Source of the DNA: Vespula vulgaris
Lineage: Eukaryota > Arthropoda > Insecta > Hymenoptera > Vespidae
Length of the DNA: 64,000 nt
Assembly: GCF_905475345.1 (NCBI RefSeq)
Contig: NC_066603.1
Coordinates: 3,366,501 to 3,430,500, forward strand
Direction of reading: 5' to 3'
Part shown: in pieces, positions 1 to 12,175 of the stretch
Layout of the letters: each line of letters starts with the position of its first letter
Position numbering within the stretch: position 1 is the first letter of the stretch
Notes under the pieces: generated by a model
Database searches by the model: none
Told to the model about the DNA's origin: nothing
The model's input: only the letters and a program-made list of their open reading frames with translations
Program-made: the position numbers and the translations under genes

Positions 1-640
1 ATGCGGATGTTGCACGTACGGTCAAATTTCAAAGTCACCTTTTCACCCGTTAAATTACGAAATATCCCATGGGAAATTCTTGAGTATGGAAAAGCTGGCC
101 GGAAGTTCGGCCAGCTTTCTTCTCTCAGTTTGGTCGTCCTGCTGCGAACAACGAAGATAGATGACACGAACTGCAGGAGGATACCGTTCTGCACATCTTC
201 TTATCGGTCGCATAAATCAACGATCTCGCAAGCTTCTCTTCGTCTTCTTCTTCGTATTTTCCTTTTACTTTTGCTTCCTCAGGATTTTGCTGCTCCTTCG
301 TCTTCGTCTAAATCTGCCCTCTCTCGTTTCCCTTTTCATCCACATCCTTCTTACCCTTTTACCTTTCTCGAACGAAGAGCCATACGATAGATAACGTGAA
401 ATTCTTAAAATGGCTACCTACTCACGCGTTTTACCGATAGAAGTTTTACCATCCAGAGTCAGACTATTTTTCTTCTATCTTATATTTTCTAATACATATC
501 TTTGCTCGATAAGATTTGTAGGCAATCAAAGTTATGATCGAATTAATTGTTGTTCGATCCGAAGAAAATCTTTTCTTCGTTCATTTTTATCGAGAGTTGT
601 TCTTTCTTTTCTTCTTCTTTTTTGTACGTATCAATGACGT
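1..640. other. Complex, pyrimidine-leaning noncoding segment
   Basis: No gene is recognised. The first 160 bases are fairly complex and contain two palindromes (65-74 and 91-118). From about 230 the plus strand is rich in TTC/CTT triplets. Open frames here (for example 1-390 on the plus strand) translate to Leu/Ser/Phe-rich sequence driven by the pyrimidine bias, so I do not call them genes. The window start cuts whatever lies upstream. Confidence 0.55.
91..118. other. Perfect 11-bp stem hairpin
   Basis: AAAGCTGGCCG at 91-101 is exactly complementary to CGGCCAGCTTT at 108-118, with a 6-base loop (GAAGTT). The stem is GC-rich against an AT-rich background. A second perfect palindrome, TCCCATGGGA, lies 16 bases upstream at 65-74. 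The function is unknown; options are an RNA hairpin, a dimeric protein-binding site or a chance palindrome. Confidence 0.8.
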
Positions 641-1234
641 TTCGTATGTTATAATATTGTTGTACTACTAATGCGACGTTTCAAATATTTCGAAAATATT
701 CGTAATTGTTTTAGTTTTTTAATTTTGTTGTAGATGAATTTAACTATATATGAATTATGTAATATTTCTCTTTCTTTTATAATATTTAAGATTTTATATC
801 AGTGTACACAATTTATATATATATATATTTATATATATATTATTTAAATCTAGAGAATATTTAATAAATTAATTAATATATAAATTAAGAATATATATTT
901 AATTTTTGTACAATATTTCAATGTATCATTAATCTTATTAAATATTTCTCACGAATATCCTAATAATATTCTCTCGCAAGGTATAACATTAAAAAATAAA
1001 CAATAATTGAAATAAACGATAATTGAACACAAGCGTGACGTTAAAAAAAAAGAAAAGAAAAGGCACGAATTGAATAAAAAGATTGAAAAAACCGTATGAA
1101 ATTCTAAAATAATACTTCGCAATGAACGATTAAATGACTCCTCTTAACGACTTTACAAATACATACTATTTAATAATCAAGCATAAAATATAATATATAG
1201 ATATACGATATATACGTTATATATAGATAAAACA

Positions 1235-1278
<44 letters not shown>

Positions 1279-1320
1279 TTGTCCTCTTTATAATATCTAA
1301 TCTGATACGTCGATTTTCTT
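641..1320. other. AT-rich noncoding stretch with (AT)n
   Basis: Mostly A/T with short ATATAT runs near 815-840. A pure (TA)n tract of about 40 bases lies at 1238-1277. No open frame of interest is present, and nothing resembles a gene or RNA. Confidence 0.7.
1238..1277. repeat. (AT)n microsatellite
   Basis: Uninterrupted alternating T and A for 40 bases. Confidence 0.97.
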
Positions 1321-1465
1321 CTTCCTTTCTTCCTTCCTTTTTTTTTTATTTTTTATTTTTATCATCGAAGTAATATCGTACAACCATCATCTAAACTGAC
1401 GAAGAGTTCTCGACGTTTTTATATTATTTCTTCTTACCTTCTTCTACCTTCATTTTACTCTTTTT

Positions 1466-1514
<49 letters not shown>

Positions 1515-2000
1515 TCTATTATAGGAACGTTTGAAATCGGAGAAAACGTGTGCGAAACGTAAAAGAGGCAAACTCCCAAGGTATACCTCACGCCATATCC
1601 ATACTCGTGCCATAACTTTTTTATAGTACCGGCTGTTTCCTTCAACCTCTCTTCTCTCCACTCTACTTCTCTCTCTCTCTCTCTCTCTCCTCTCTCTTTT
1701 AACCTCTTTTTTTCCTCTCTCGTTTCATCCTCAAACTGTTTTCTATGTCCTCCTTCCGCGAAGGATTTCCTTTATCGTTTCTCCGCGAATAAAGACACCG
1801 ATCGAGCGATCTCTTTCAACGCCTCCATTCGTATATTATGAATCGTATATTCTGTTTTTTTTTTTATTCTTTTTTACTTTTTTACTTTCTCTCTCTCTCT
1901 CTGTCTCTGTCTTTTTTTCTCTATCCTTTCTATCTTTTTTATTTTTCTCTTTTCTTTTTTTTTTTCTTTTTATTTTATTTTACATGACAGCGATCAGTTA
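1320..2000. repeat. Polypyrimidine region with (CT)n tracts
   Basis: The plus strand is almost continuously pyrimidine-rich. It includes a pure (TC)n of 42 bases at 1469-1510, a shorter one at 1668-1689, and CTCTCTCTGTCTCTGTC-like sequence near 1888-1912. The minus-strand frames at 1424-1661 that read as Arg-Glu repeats are translations of the GA strand. A shorter, more complex patch lies at 1515-1640. Confidence 0.9.
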
Positions 2001-2640
2001 CGATATCGTCAAGGAAATTGTAAAATTGTAAATACGAAGATCTCCTTCGCTCGATAATTTCAAGAATTCTGACGATCGATTATTTGATAATTTTAATCGT
2101 AAATGGATAATATTGTCTAGGGAAGTTTTTTATTTCTTATTCGTATTTTTTTTTTCTTTTTTTAATAAGAGAGATGTACTGGTATTGAATTTAAATAATG
2201 TAAATAATACTTATTCTTCTGAATATTGAAATGTAGTGTTATTACTAATATAATGTATATTATATATATGTTATATATATTATTATTTAAAAAATATAGT
2301 TATTTAACAAGTACAATCATTAATGATAATTATCTTACTGACATAACAATCTTCTATTAATTCTCTTAAATTATATATAAACATATTATATATCAAATTT
2401 TCATTACATATAATAATTACTCTAACGAAAAATACATTTATAGATTAAATATATTATATATTAAAAAAGAAATAATTACCAGTACGAATTAACGTTAATT
2501 ATTAAAATCTATTCTAAATATCGACCGAACAAAAAAAAAAAAACAAACAAAGAAAATAGAAACAAGAAACATTGTTAACTGTTTAAAGCTTATTAACAAG
2601 CACAATTAAATGAGAAATAGGAGAATCATTTCCAACAGCT
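2000..2640. other. AT-rich noncoding stretch
   Basis: AT-rich sequence with no long repeat and no supportable open frame. Short ATATAT runs are scattered at 2255-2460, and there is an A-rich run near 2528-2545. Confidence 0.65.
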
Positions 2641-2975
2641 ATTCGCAAGAACGAAATAGTTTCAGTTTCTATTTGGGAATCGGAGCGTGTTAGGTAGGTA
2701 CATAGGTGCAATCTAAATGTTGTCTGACGAGGACGTAGGTTTTCGTTTAGTTCATACACACAGGAAGGAGATCGACCCTCGGGGATTCGTTCCGCCCTCT
2801 CGATTTCAATCTCTTTTCATCCCAACCCCAACGGTGTCTGCCGAGAGGCACGTTCTCGCGGGAAACGCGTCGCGCGAGCAAACCGTCGACGAAATACTGC
2901 CGTCGACGATTTTCACTCTCTTCGACGACCCTTTCAATTATCGCGTCGAAAAGGTGAAAGAACACACTTGACAAC
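2640..2975. other. Complex higher-GC island
   Basis: This is one of the most GC-rich, least repetitive patches in the first 10 kb, with many CpG dinucleotides. It stays open on both strands: the plus frame at 2717-2971 starts MLSDEDVGF and ends VEKVKEHT, and a minus frame covers 2747-2977. Overlapping open frames are expected in GC-richer DNA, so coding potential is unproven. GTCGAC occurs twice (2884-2889 and 2902-2907). It could be an exon of an unrecognised gene or a conserved noncoding element. Confidence 0.4.
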
Positions 2976-3652
2976 ATAGTTCCTTTGATATCAACAGAAA
3001 TTCGAATAAATCATTTCAATCAAATCTTTTCTTCTTTCGTTTCTTTCTTTTTCTCTTTTATTTGCTTTGATTTTATTTTTCTTCCATTCTTTTTCTTTTT
3101 GTATTTCTTTTTTTATCTACGTACACGACGCTCGTCTCGATCGTCGTTGAAACGGGAATAATGTGTTTATATGAAAGAGTGTCGAATTGTATTTTTAAAA
3201 AGTAAAATCTCTGTTCGTATGGTTATGTAATAATGTAAAGAAGTATAATGTTATTGATGGAAAGAAATGTTTAATACGATGGAATAAATGTTTTGTTAGT
3301 TTTGGAAGGGATACATTTTCTTTTTTTTTTTTTTTTTTAATAGAAATCGATATCTTAGGAATGATAAAAGTTGTAGATAGTATTAATGTTATTATCAAAG
3401 AGCATTTATCGTCGTAATTTTTAATACATATTTCATTCAGTTGTGTATTAAGAAATAAATATATAATAGAAAATATATTATATAATAATGAGGAATTGAT
3501 GTTACTAAATAAGTTTTTAATTAAATCGATAAGATATATATATGTCGAAATACAACAGTACGTACATTTACATATATATTTCGCGTGAAACTCAAAAAAT
3601 AGTTTTATTATAAAATTTAGAAAGATGTATCAAATGTCAGAAAAAAAATATC

Positions 3653-3660
<8 letters not shown>
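2975..3660. other. AT-rich noncoding stretch
   Basis: A pyrimidine-rich patch (3020-3115) is followed by AT-rich DNA. A T run of about 20 bases lies near 3320-3338. No gene signals are seen. Confidence 0.65.
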
Positions 3661-3661
<1 letters not shown>

Positions 3662-3697
<36 letters not shown>

Positions 3698-3940
3698 AAT
3701 TCAAATTTACATTATAAAGTATTAAACACATAAACGAAATAAATATTAAAAATATAATGATGCAAAGAATTAAAGTTTCAATGCTACTCCATACATTTAA
3801 TAGTATCAGAAAAATTAGTATATAAAAAATTTCATTATTTCAAACAATCTTGAATAAAAAAAATTGTTTTAATATAAAAGAAATAAAAAAATATTATTAA
3901 TACTTCATGTATTTCCAATATTTAGAAACAAAAAGAAAGC

Positions 3941-4006
<66 letters not shown>

Positions 4007-4420
4007 GAGAAAATAAGTACTACACAGGTTTGCTTATTCCTCCACATGTTCTTCTTTATCTAAACAGGTAAAAGCCATGTTAGAAGTAATTCGAAGGAGC
4101 ACTACTAACAACCATGCTCATTCATACACATACATCTATACACACACACACACACAGACATACACACACATAAAGGAAATGTTCATAGAGAACGAAGGCT
4201 TTCATGTAGGATAAACAGAAAGCAAAGTCAGTGAGTGAATAAGATATACATACATACATACATACATACATACATACACACATATATAAAGAGAGAAATA
4301 GAAAGATATGAAGAGAGAAAGAGATAGATATAGATAAAGAGAGATAGATAGATAGTGAATGAGTATATGTATGTGTGTGTGTGTGTGTGTATGTGAGAGA
4401 GAGAGAGAGAGAAAGAGAGA
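3662..4420. repeat. Dense microsatellite cluster
   Basis: At least seven different simple repeats occur within 760 bases: (TG)n 3662-3688; (GA)n 3941-4002 with one interruption; (CA)n 4140-4171; (ATAC)n 4245-4278; (GATA)n about 4342-4355; (TG)n 4371-4390; (GA)n 4395-4412. The minus-strand frame at 4122-4439 is only a translation of these tracts. Confidence 0.95.
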
Positions 4421-4439
4421 ACATAGAAGAGAGTATCAT

Positions 4440-4870
4440 GTTAGCACTTCTTGTTTAAGGACCTTCGTATTACAAAGCTAGACTACACAATCCTCGCATT
4501 TATCCGAACTTATTCGTGCTCTAGAATGTAGATAGACGACTCGAAACCAACTCGGAAGTTCGTAGAACGAGCTATGTTCATCCAAACTGAGTATTGTATT
4601 GCTCGGTTTTACCACAAAGACGGGACAGCCAGCAATCTAATGCTTTATGCGAAAAGACAGACGTTATGTCCATGTAACGTTTAGTTTACATCCTCCAATA
4701 GGACCAATCTCTTAGAAATTAATAGAAGACGTTAATATTAATTTCTAAATTAACCACCAACGATCATTAGGCATTTCTAAATAAATCACGAGGGATGAAA
4801 CGTTATGTACGTATTTCAATATTTGTTCCGACGTAAACATTTTACTGATTGTAAAGGAATAATCTAAACG
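4440..4870. other. Complex island, no gene recognised
   Basis: Non-repetitive sequence of intermediate GC between two low-complexity zones, with CpG-containing words throughout. No long open frame is supported. It is a candidate conserved noncoding element, judged only on complexity. Confidence 0.4.
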
Positions 4871-5640
4871 AATATTAAATATTATTAATGATTATGTACA
4901 TTAAAACGAGAAAGAGAAAGAAATAGAAAAGAAGGAACAAACGATCTATTCGACGATCATTGTTATTAAATAAATCATAAAAGAGAAGGTACAATATCGA
5001 ATCTATCGTATATCGATTTGTCTTGACTGAAATAATTAAAGTAGTTCTTAATTAAAGAAACAAAAAATGATAAGAAAAGAAAAAATAACAATAATAAAAA
5101 AAGAAAAAACAAAAAAAAAGAAAGAAACAAAAATACAAATCGATCTATTCGACGATCATTATCATCTGTCTCACACTGTTTCTTACACACTCTTAGAACT
5201 AATCGATTGAACGATCAAATTCGAATTAATTAAAAAAAGAATGAGAGAAAACAATCGATCCATTGGAATTAATAGTTACTAATAACAAAATAAAAGAAAA
5301 TATGAAACAATAATATGTAACGATATATAATAATATTAACTTAAACGGGAGAAGATAACTTTAACGAATGATCATTCTCCTTTCTTACTTCCTCTTTTCA
5401 TTTCAAATTGGACATAATAAAACCGTTCGATAATAAAATCGAAATTGTTGCCTCGTGATGCAATAAGTCCATCCATCTTGCTAGAATATCCAGAAAATTT
5501 TCTGATTACCACAGAACGAATCCAAAGGTTTCATCTTTTATCTCGAAAGCAGGGAGAACAACGAATAGTAGCTTCCGTTTCATGCTCAACGATTTCAAAC
5601 TCCTCCGTCCCTCAACCCTCTCTTCCTACTCTCTTATTCT
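4870..5640. other. Purine-rich then mixed noncoding sequence
   Basis: 4900-5330 is purine-rich on the plus strand, with AAAGAAAA-type runs. GATCTATTCGACGATCATT occurs at 4942-4960 and again at 5142-5160, a 19-base direct repeat 200 bases apart. 5400-5640 is more complex, but its frames translate to Ser/Leu-rich sequence. Confidence 0.6.
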
Positions 5641-6210
5641 CTCTCTATCTCTCTCTTTCTCTCTCTCTCTCTTTCTCTTACCCATCCATTCGTTGGATCC
5701 ACTCGCAATCTAAAGTTTCATTACGGAAGTTTTACGTTCGGCATCCAATTTGGAAAGCATCAATTTACGAGCTTCCATTCAATTTACAACTGGACTCTTA
5801 AAATATGGCACTCGAACGTACGATAATGAACGAATACTGATCGAGACACTTTCTTCTTTCCTTTTTTCTGTTTTCTTTTTATTTTTTTTTATTTTTTATT
5901 CGATTCAAATATCGAGGAGGCTTGGAACATCGACGATGGATGACAGTGTAATAACTAAAAAAAGAAAGAAAGAAAAAATATTTCGTATAAATTCGAATCG
6001 ATTAACACCCCTCTTATATATATATATATATATATATATATCTTTTACGATGAACATCGTTATCGATAATATCACTGTCGAAGAGATAAAAAAAGAAAGG
6101 AGAAGATTTCAAGTGCCGTTATCTCTTGACGAACTTTTTCTAATCAACGAATTTCCTTCGTGTAAGATTCCAACTCTCGTTTATCAAAACGATAAGAGTA
6201 TTAGACAGAC

Positions 6211-6306
<96 letters not shown>

Positions 6307-6330
6307 AATGAGAAAGAGAGAAAGAGATAG
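5640..6330. other. Low-complexity segment with CT, AT, GATA and GA tracts
   Basis: Contains imperfect (CT)n at 5640-5680, (TA)n at 6015-6041, and a compound (ATAG)n/(GA)n at 6211-6302. The more complex patches between them (5690-5830 and 6040-6200) have short open frames that I do not recognise. Confidence 0.65.
6211..6302. repeat. Compound (GATA)n-(GA)n microsatellite
   Basis: About 53 bases of perfect ATAG repeats run directly into about 39 bases of GA repeats. The same order is seen again at 63039-63094. Confidence 0.97.
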
Positions 6331-6589
6331 ACATGGTATTCGGACATGACGAAATTCGTAGGAAATCGGGCCAATCGAGGTGATCCAATTAGAGCATAAT
6401 TGAAGGTCTAACCGGTGTAACGTTTAATTAGAGAGCACAAGCGTTTCCTCCCTTTATTGAGAAGTGCGTGTTGTGAAGGGTTCCTCCTCCCTTCTATCAC
6501 CCTCCTACCCCTATCTCCCTACCCTATCCCATCTCTCTTCTCTCTTGTACCATTCGTGGTGACAATCTCGTTAAACAAGACCAAACCAT

Positions 6590-6632
<43 letters not shown>

Positions 6633-6960
6633 ATCTCTATATCTATATCTATCTTTATCTCTATCTCTGTCTCTTTCTCTTCAGGATCACACGTACGTAG
6701 GAGTCATTGATATACGCTATCTTTCATTAACGAGTAGAATACGTAACGTCAGTATAAAGCGTGTTACGCATGGCCGAGTGGATTACCGATCGATCTTAAG
6801 CGATAATACCTATCGAAACTAGAAGAGTACTAATTTTACAATAGGTTTGCGTACATACGTTTTAATTAACCGGCTCTGCCGCAGGTTACATTTATCTCAC
6901 GAGCAATGATAGAGCTCGAATCGACGATCTGTAAAATCGAACAAATAACCGATATTTTTC
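6330..6960. other. Two complex islands around a (CT)n tract
   Basis: 6330-6590 and 6690-6960 are complex, and a (CT)n of 37 bases sits between them at 6592-6628. The left island holds three TAATT/AATTA homeodomain-type core words close together (CCAATTAGAG at 6386, CATAATTG at 6395, TTTAATTAGAG at 6423). A tRNA A-box-like string near 6771 lacks a B box and is not a tRNA. Confidence 0.45.
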
Positions 6961-7035
6961 ATAAATATTTTTCAATGTTCATCGTTATCATAATGAATTA
7001 TTATAATATATTTTTGATAAATAATTTTATATATT

Positions 7036-7090
<55 letters not shown>

Positions 7091-7727
7091 CACGTTTATA
7101 CTAGTTTCATTGATTTACTTCAATTTCATATACTTCATTCGTTTGTATTAACGAATATGTTTATTTATTATATTTATTTTCTTCTTCTTTATAGCTTATT
7201 TATACAAAATGCATTTATTTATATAACGTTTCTCTTATTAAATTTTATACGAATACTTAATAGGAATATTATATAATAAGTGAAAAATAATCAATTATGA
7301 GAATCGTTTTATTTACTATGTTGTTATAGCGTATATTTTTTTTCTAATATGTCATAGATAGGTTGGTTAATTGGTATAATAAATGTATTTGTTTTATACA
7401 TTTAATTATACGTTTATAATTCAATTAATGTTGATTTCTTAAAATCAATAAGTCATATAGAAATATGGAATGGAATAATAAATGGAAAATAATCATCTAC
7501 AAGTGTTCATTAATTAAAGTGCACATTATTATATCATACATATTTTTTTTTTAGATTTATCATACTTTTATGCAACTAATTTATATAATAAACTTATCTA
7601 TCTTGTATTTTAAATTTTTCTAAAATCAACAAGTCATAGAAATATTAAAACTTACTAGTAAATAAAAAAAGAAATCTTTTACATTAAATTCATTAATTGA
7701 TCATCTATATCATACTACACTATCTAT

Positions 7728-7766
<39 letters not shown>

Positions 7767-7850
7767 GTAGCTAATTTGTATTTAGAATAAACGTATTCAT
7801 CCAATATTTTCAATCTTCTCAAAATCAACATATCATATAAGTTAATACCT
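6960..7850. other. AT-rich noncoding stretch with (GA)n and (CA)n(TA)n
   Basis: Contains (GA)n at 7042-7080 and a (CA)n tract at 7729-7755 running into (TA)n. The rest is A/T-rich without open frames. The phrase AAAATCAACAAGTCATAGAAATAT-like recurs loosely around 7440, 7622 and 7816, which suggests an old degenerate local duplication. Confidence 0.6.
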
Positions 7851-8280
7851 ATGGTAAGCAATGCTCGTCGACATTCACAGGACTATTCGTCGATAATTCT
7901 GGCGCCGAGTAGTATTTGCATCTCGAACGAGCAAGTAATATTCTTAGGTATGATTAAACGTGGTACCGTTTGAATATTGATTTAACCGCTCGCGTTGGAG
8001 CTTAGAACCATTCATTACGCGATTACTGCATCGCGAGAAGATAAATTTAACGGTTACGAATGAAACCGACGAACTTTACACGTCGAACTAGTGAATAGTT
8101 ACTTTAGTAGACTTAAAACCCTTCTATATACTCATACTTGTCTAACAAATAGAAATTCATCGAAGATCTTATACTGAAAATGTGTAGTTACAAAAGGTGG
8201 GCTCTTATCTAACGAAAGTAAGATCATTAAGCATACAACAACTTTCTTCATTACTTCCTTGTTATTTTTGATCCTCTTAT
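7850..8280. other. Complex higher-GC island
   Basis: Non-repetitive, CpG-containing sequence (for example near 7900-8100) flanked by low-complexity DNA. No open frame on either strand is convincing. It is a candidate regulatory or conserved noncoding block. Confidence 0.4.
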
Positions 8281-8324
8281 GTGCAACATCATATTACAAA
8301 TATCTTCTTTCTCATCATTCAAAA

Positions 8325-8376
<52 letters not shown>

Positions 8377-8831
8377 ATTATCATTACATATATAACAAAT
8401 AAACTATTAACACGTTTATATTTGTCCAAAATGAAATTAAATCGATCGATGAATCCAATTTCGTTCGAACGATATCCTACAAACTTTATACCTAGAAATA
8501 TATAAAAATTCAATCAATCGTAACAATAATAAAAAGATTATATACCCCATATTTCCCAATCACATCCGATACTATTCCACTATACACATCTACGCGTAAA
8601 ATAGATCGCAAAATATTACAAACGAGAAAAATCTTATGATTCTCATGAAGAGAATCGGAATAAAAGAATTCGTCTAACAATTTTCAAGATTTATTACCAT
8701 CGAACCAAGTCACTCATAAATTCATCGATATATATTCCCTATATATTCCACATAGATAGTCGATATTAAATGCACACACATATAACGTATCATAGATAAA
8801 TATATATGTATATACCCCCCCCCCACCCACC

Positions 8832-8867
<36 letters not shown>

Positions 8868-8935
8868 CAAATCCATTAATTCTTAAATCGAACGAGTACG
8901 AATTCACATAAATATACTCACGAAAACATTGAACT
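8280..8935. other. Microsatellite-bearing noncoding stretch
   Basis: (CT)n at 8328-8364 runs into (CTAT)n to 8378. A C10 run at 8815-8824 is followed by CCCA repeats, (CA)n and (TA)n through 8867. The remainder is AT-rich and no gene is seen. Confidence 0.75.
8815..8868. repeat. Compound C10/(CCCA)n/(CA)n/(TA)n tract
   Basis: Four motif types follow one another without a gap, grading from C10 to alternating AT. This is consistent with stepwise slippage and substitution. Confidence 0.95.
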
Positions 8936-9242
8936 TATCTTAGTTGGTCTAGAAGCTTAACGTTCCTAAAAGTAGTCGTAAAAGGGATGAGATATGGATG
9001 AGAAGTACCTTCTTCTTCACTGTATTGGGCTATGTCCATCGACGTGGAATTGGTTCGAGGGTTATTAATAAGGCATCTGTCTAGTTCTGGCACGCTTTAG
9101 GGAAGTTACGACGCGTTGGTATGGCCTCCCGTTGGCACGGTCAGAGTATTAAGACGTAATAGCGTATCCTCTAACCCTCCCCTCTGGCAAAGTCTCAAAC
9201 CCTCCTTCTCTGCCTATCTCATAGAGCTGCCGTTCATACTTC

Positions 9243-9322
<80 letters not shown>

Positions 9323-9480
9323 CTCTAGCTCTTTATGTCTGTCTCTCGTAGTTTCCTAGTCCTTGACTAGAGAGAAGCACGAATCTCAGGAACGATTGGG
9401 CAAACCTAGTCGTGTTTCATCTCATACGGCAAACTCATATTACTATCTTCTTCTCTCTACTATTAGCTATCTTCTCTAGT
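8935..9480. other. Complex island with a long (CT)n tract
   Basis: 8935-9240 is complex with intermediate GC. 9250-9327 is (CT)n with a few CTAT interruptions. 9330-9480 is complex again. The plus frame at 9116-9328 ends in the CT tract as Ser-Leu repeats and is not credible as a protein. Confidence 0.5.
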
Positions 9481-10140
9481 ATACCTTGTAGTTCCGATTT
9501 GAACTAGCCAATAGAAATCTATATATTCTTTAATTTAAGTCGGATCAGTAGATCAAAGTAATTACCGAGAGAACGTTTTCTCATCGTTTCTTCGAATATT
9601 GAAAGTTAGTTGTTTTTAGTTATTGTTCAGATGAAATATTTTGTCATGTTTTCATATCGATATTATATACGTGATATATATATATATATGTAATATATAA
9701 TTAAATATGTATATATATGTAAATAATAAATAGATAATATATAATAAATTTGTTATCTTCATCAGATCATTTCAATTCGTTCGTGCGATATCTTTTACGT
9801 ATTATATCGATTAATTCTTAACGAAAGGATTTTCTCTCTTTCTTGTTTTTTTTTTCTAAAAAAATTGTATTTTACAAAGTGATTATAATAGATTTAATTT
9901 AATCGAAGATTTTGGAAAAATAAAATGATTGCCATGGATAAAGTTATTCTTATAAGATAATGAGAAGGTTTAATCGAGATTGATCTATAATAAAATATAT
10001 AATATATATAATATACGTTTGTATAATAATGGTATATAATATGTTTGTCTTTTTCTAATGAAATTAATAAGACGATCAATAAAATAAATTAATATATACA
10101 TGGATACATGATATTAATATGACAACATGGAAAATATTGG
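9480..10140. other. AT-rich noncoding stretch
   Basis: A/T-rich, with short ATATAT runs at 9665-9745 and about 9990-10015. No gene signals. Confidence 0.65.
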
Positions 10141-10460
10141 AATTATTTGAAAAGCTGAAAGATAATAGTTAAGCGTTGAATATCATGGTGATCAACGAGA
10201 GGATTCGAAAGTAACGTATAACGTACCTAGATTCACCTTGGCTAGATTTATGGTACGTTGTTAACCATGGAAGACGCGTTATCTGGAAAATTAATATCAG
10301 CATTCGCTATCTTTCGTGAACCGAGCCTCATACAAATTGCTTCGCCTTTCAAGTCATTTGTTATTAACTTCGTCGATATTAATTATGGTAGTACGTATCG
10401 CCTTCGATAAACATCTTTCACGATGCCTATACGCTTCACGAAATATTATTTATGCGAACA
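10140..10460. other. Complex island
   Basis: Intermediate-GC, non-repetitive sequence with several ACGT and TCGA words. No open frame of note. Flanked on both sides by AT-rich DNA. Confidence 0.4.
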
Positions 10461-11290
10461 TTTTTGTCACTAATATAATTCAATGAACGTATTTAAAATA
10501 CGTAAGCATATATGTTCATATATATATACATATATATGTGTGTATGTGTGTATATGGTTAAATTAATATGCACGGTTTGTTACATTCGTGAGATTAATTA
10601 ATTAAAGACGATATTGACTTACACCTTTTAAATATCATCTATTAATATTTCATATGATCTATTTCTAACGTTAATATTTCATCAAACTATTATATGTTAA
10701 CGAAAATGAAAATGACCTCTTTAAAAGTTCCATAGATTATCTTGTATTTTCAATTAATTCGATTTTATAAAAATTTCTTTAACGACATTTTATTTATTTA
10801 TATTACTTACTTATGCGTTTATATATCGTCAAATAAAATCTGACATATACGCACGCACAACTGTTGGATATTTTTACGTTTTGAAATTACGATATATAAA
10901 CGTAATAAAGGTATGAGTATGTACATGTTTTATATACTTTTCAGCTAATAGATACAGTTTGTTACAAATCTGTTATTAATTATAACGATAACGCGTTAAC
11001 CTTCAACCTCGATTTATCATCATTAATATTTTTAAAAGAAATTATCATGTAGTTATTAAAACAAAAAAAAATTTAATTACTCTCCGAAGTTTCAAGAGTA
11101 GATTTGTTAGATTTACTTCGAACTTAAACTTCGTTTCTTTTCTCTTTCTTTCTCTTTTTTTTTTTTTCTTTTTCCTTTTTATATAAAACATCAGACACAT
11201 TTATATTGCATATATTAACTATACGTATGTTTTCTTTTTTTTTTGTATTATACGCATTCGTATTAAAGTAATGTTGAAATAATAAAAATA
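10460..11290. other. AT-rich noncoding stretch
   Basis: Mostly A/T, with short ATATATG runs at 10510-10555 and a T-rich run at 11145-11180. Nothing gene-like. Confidence 0.65.
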
Positions 11291-11700
11291 AAAATCAAAC
11301 TGATAGATAGCGAAACTAATTAGAGCTTTGATCGATAGTCATCATCGTTCATGAGTCACGTTTTTTACATTAGAATTTATGTAGATCGAAATTTCGCTAA
11401 TAGTGCCACTACACGCGACAAAATACGTTCCCCTTAGGACATTTCTTGTGAGCAAGCTCTCGTAGTATGTGCACGAGTATAAACTAATTAGCGAGCTCTA
11501 TTTGAAGGCAACGTTCACGAAAGCTCCACAAAATGATAAGGTAGAGCAAAGAAACCCCTCATGTTGAATGAGTAACCACAAAGGATACATACTATTGCGT
11601 TTACGAAATAGACCGTGTGTGTCGTGTTTATAATCCAATACAATAATGACTTTCTTCGTTGTACAAACGTTGATTTTCAACTTAATAGACTTTAATTATT
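11290..11700. other. Complex island with a short minus-strand frame
   Basis: Non-repetitive intermediate-GC sequence. A 60-codon minus-strand frame (11498-11680) is compositionally normal (contains HDTHGLFRKRNSMYPLWLL) but has no recognised similarity and no clear splice signals. It could be noncoding. Confidence 0.35.
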
Positions 11701-11741
11701 TCAGATGAATCCCATGGTAGAAAATCTTTTTACGAACTTTT

Positions 11742-12012
11742 CAATTTAAGCGAACAATTAAATTGCTATTGATCAAAAAAAAAAAAAAAAAGGAAAACTG
11801 TATCAATTCATTTATTAAAGAAGAATGAACTTCGATATGAGTCATATCTATACGATTAAAAAATTAAAAAAAAAAAAAAAAGAAGAAGAGATAGTAATTT
11901 GATTATAAGCGAACAATTTTAATTTCAACATTCCCCATACGTAGACAACTTTTCGCACCAGCCATATGAACGATTTCATTATAAGCGAATAATTAATTTC
12001 AACATTCTTTAT
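11742..12012. repeat. Short degenerate direct repeats
   Basis: The phrase AAGCGAAcAATTaAatT recurs near 11750, 11907 and 11981. The last two are followed by TTTCAACATTC, giving a period of about 72 bases. A15-A17 runs lie in between. This is an old, decayed local duplication. Confidence 0.5.
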
Positions 12013-12129
12013 GCGATTTAATTATAAATTTATGAGAAGAATTTATGAAAAATCGTATATTAAAAAAATCAACAAAAAAAAATATAAGAAAATATATAAA
12101 AAGAATTCATCAAAAGTCATATATATTGC

Positions 12130-12175
<46 letters not shown>

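Noticed and set aside
1..390. 129-codon plus-strand open frame at the window start
   Set aside because: The C-terminal half is Leu/Ser/Phe-rich from TTC/CTT sequence, and it is broken at the window edge so it cannot be judged.
3232..3246. AATGTAAAGAAGTAT, matching 15 bases of the middle of animal miR-1
   Set aside because: The flanking bases differ from the mature miRNA (it lacks the leading TGG and trailing GG), and no complementary arm is visible upstream or downstream, so no hairpin precursor is supported.
4122..4439. 105-codon minus-strand open frame
   Set aside because: It is a translation of CA, ATAC, GATA, TG and GA repeats (Ser-Leu, Thr-His and Tyr-Val runs).
6765..6800. TGGCCGAGTGGATTA, resembling a tRNA A box
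   Set aside because: No B box (GGTTCRANNCC) follows within tRNA distance and no acceptor stem can be drawn.
9045..9065. GGTTCGAGGGT, resembling a tRNA B box
   Set aside because: No A box at the right distance upstream, and the T stem does not pair.
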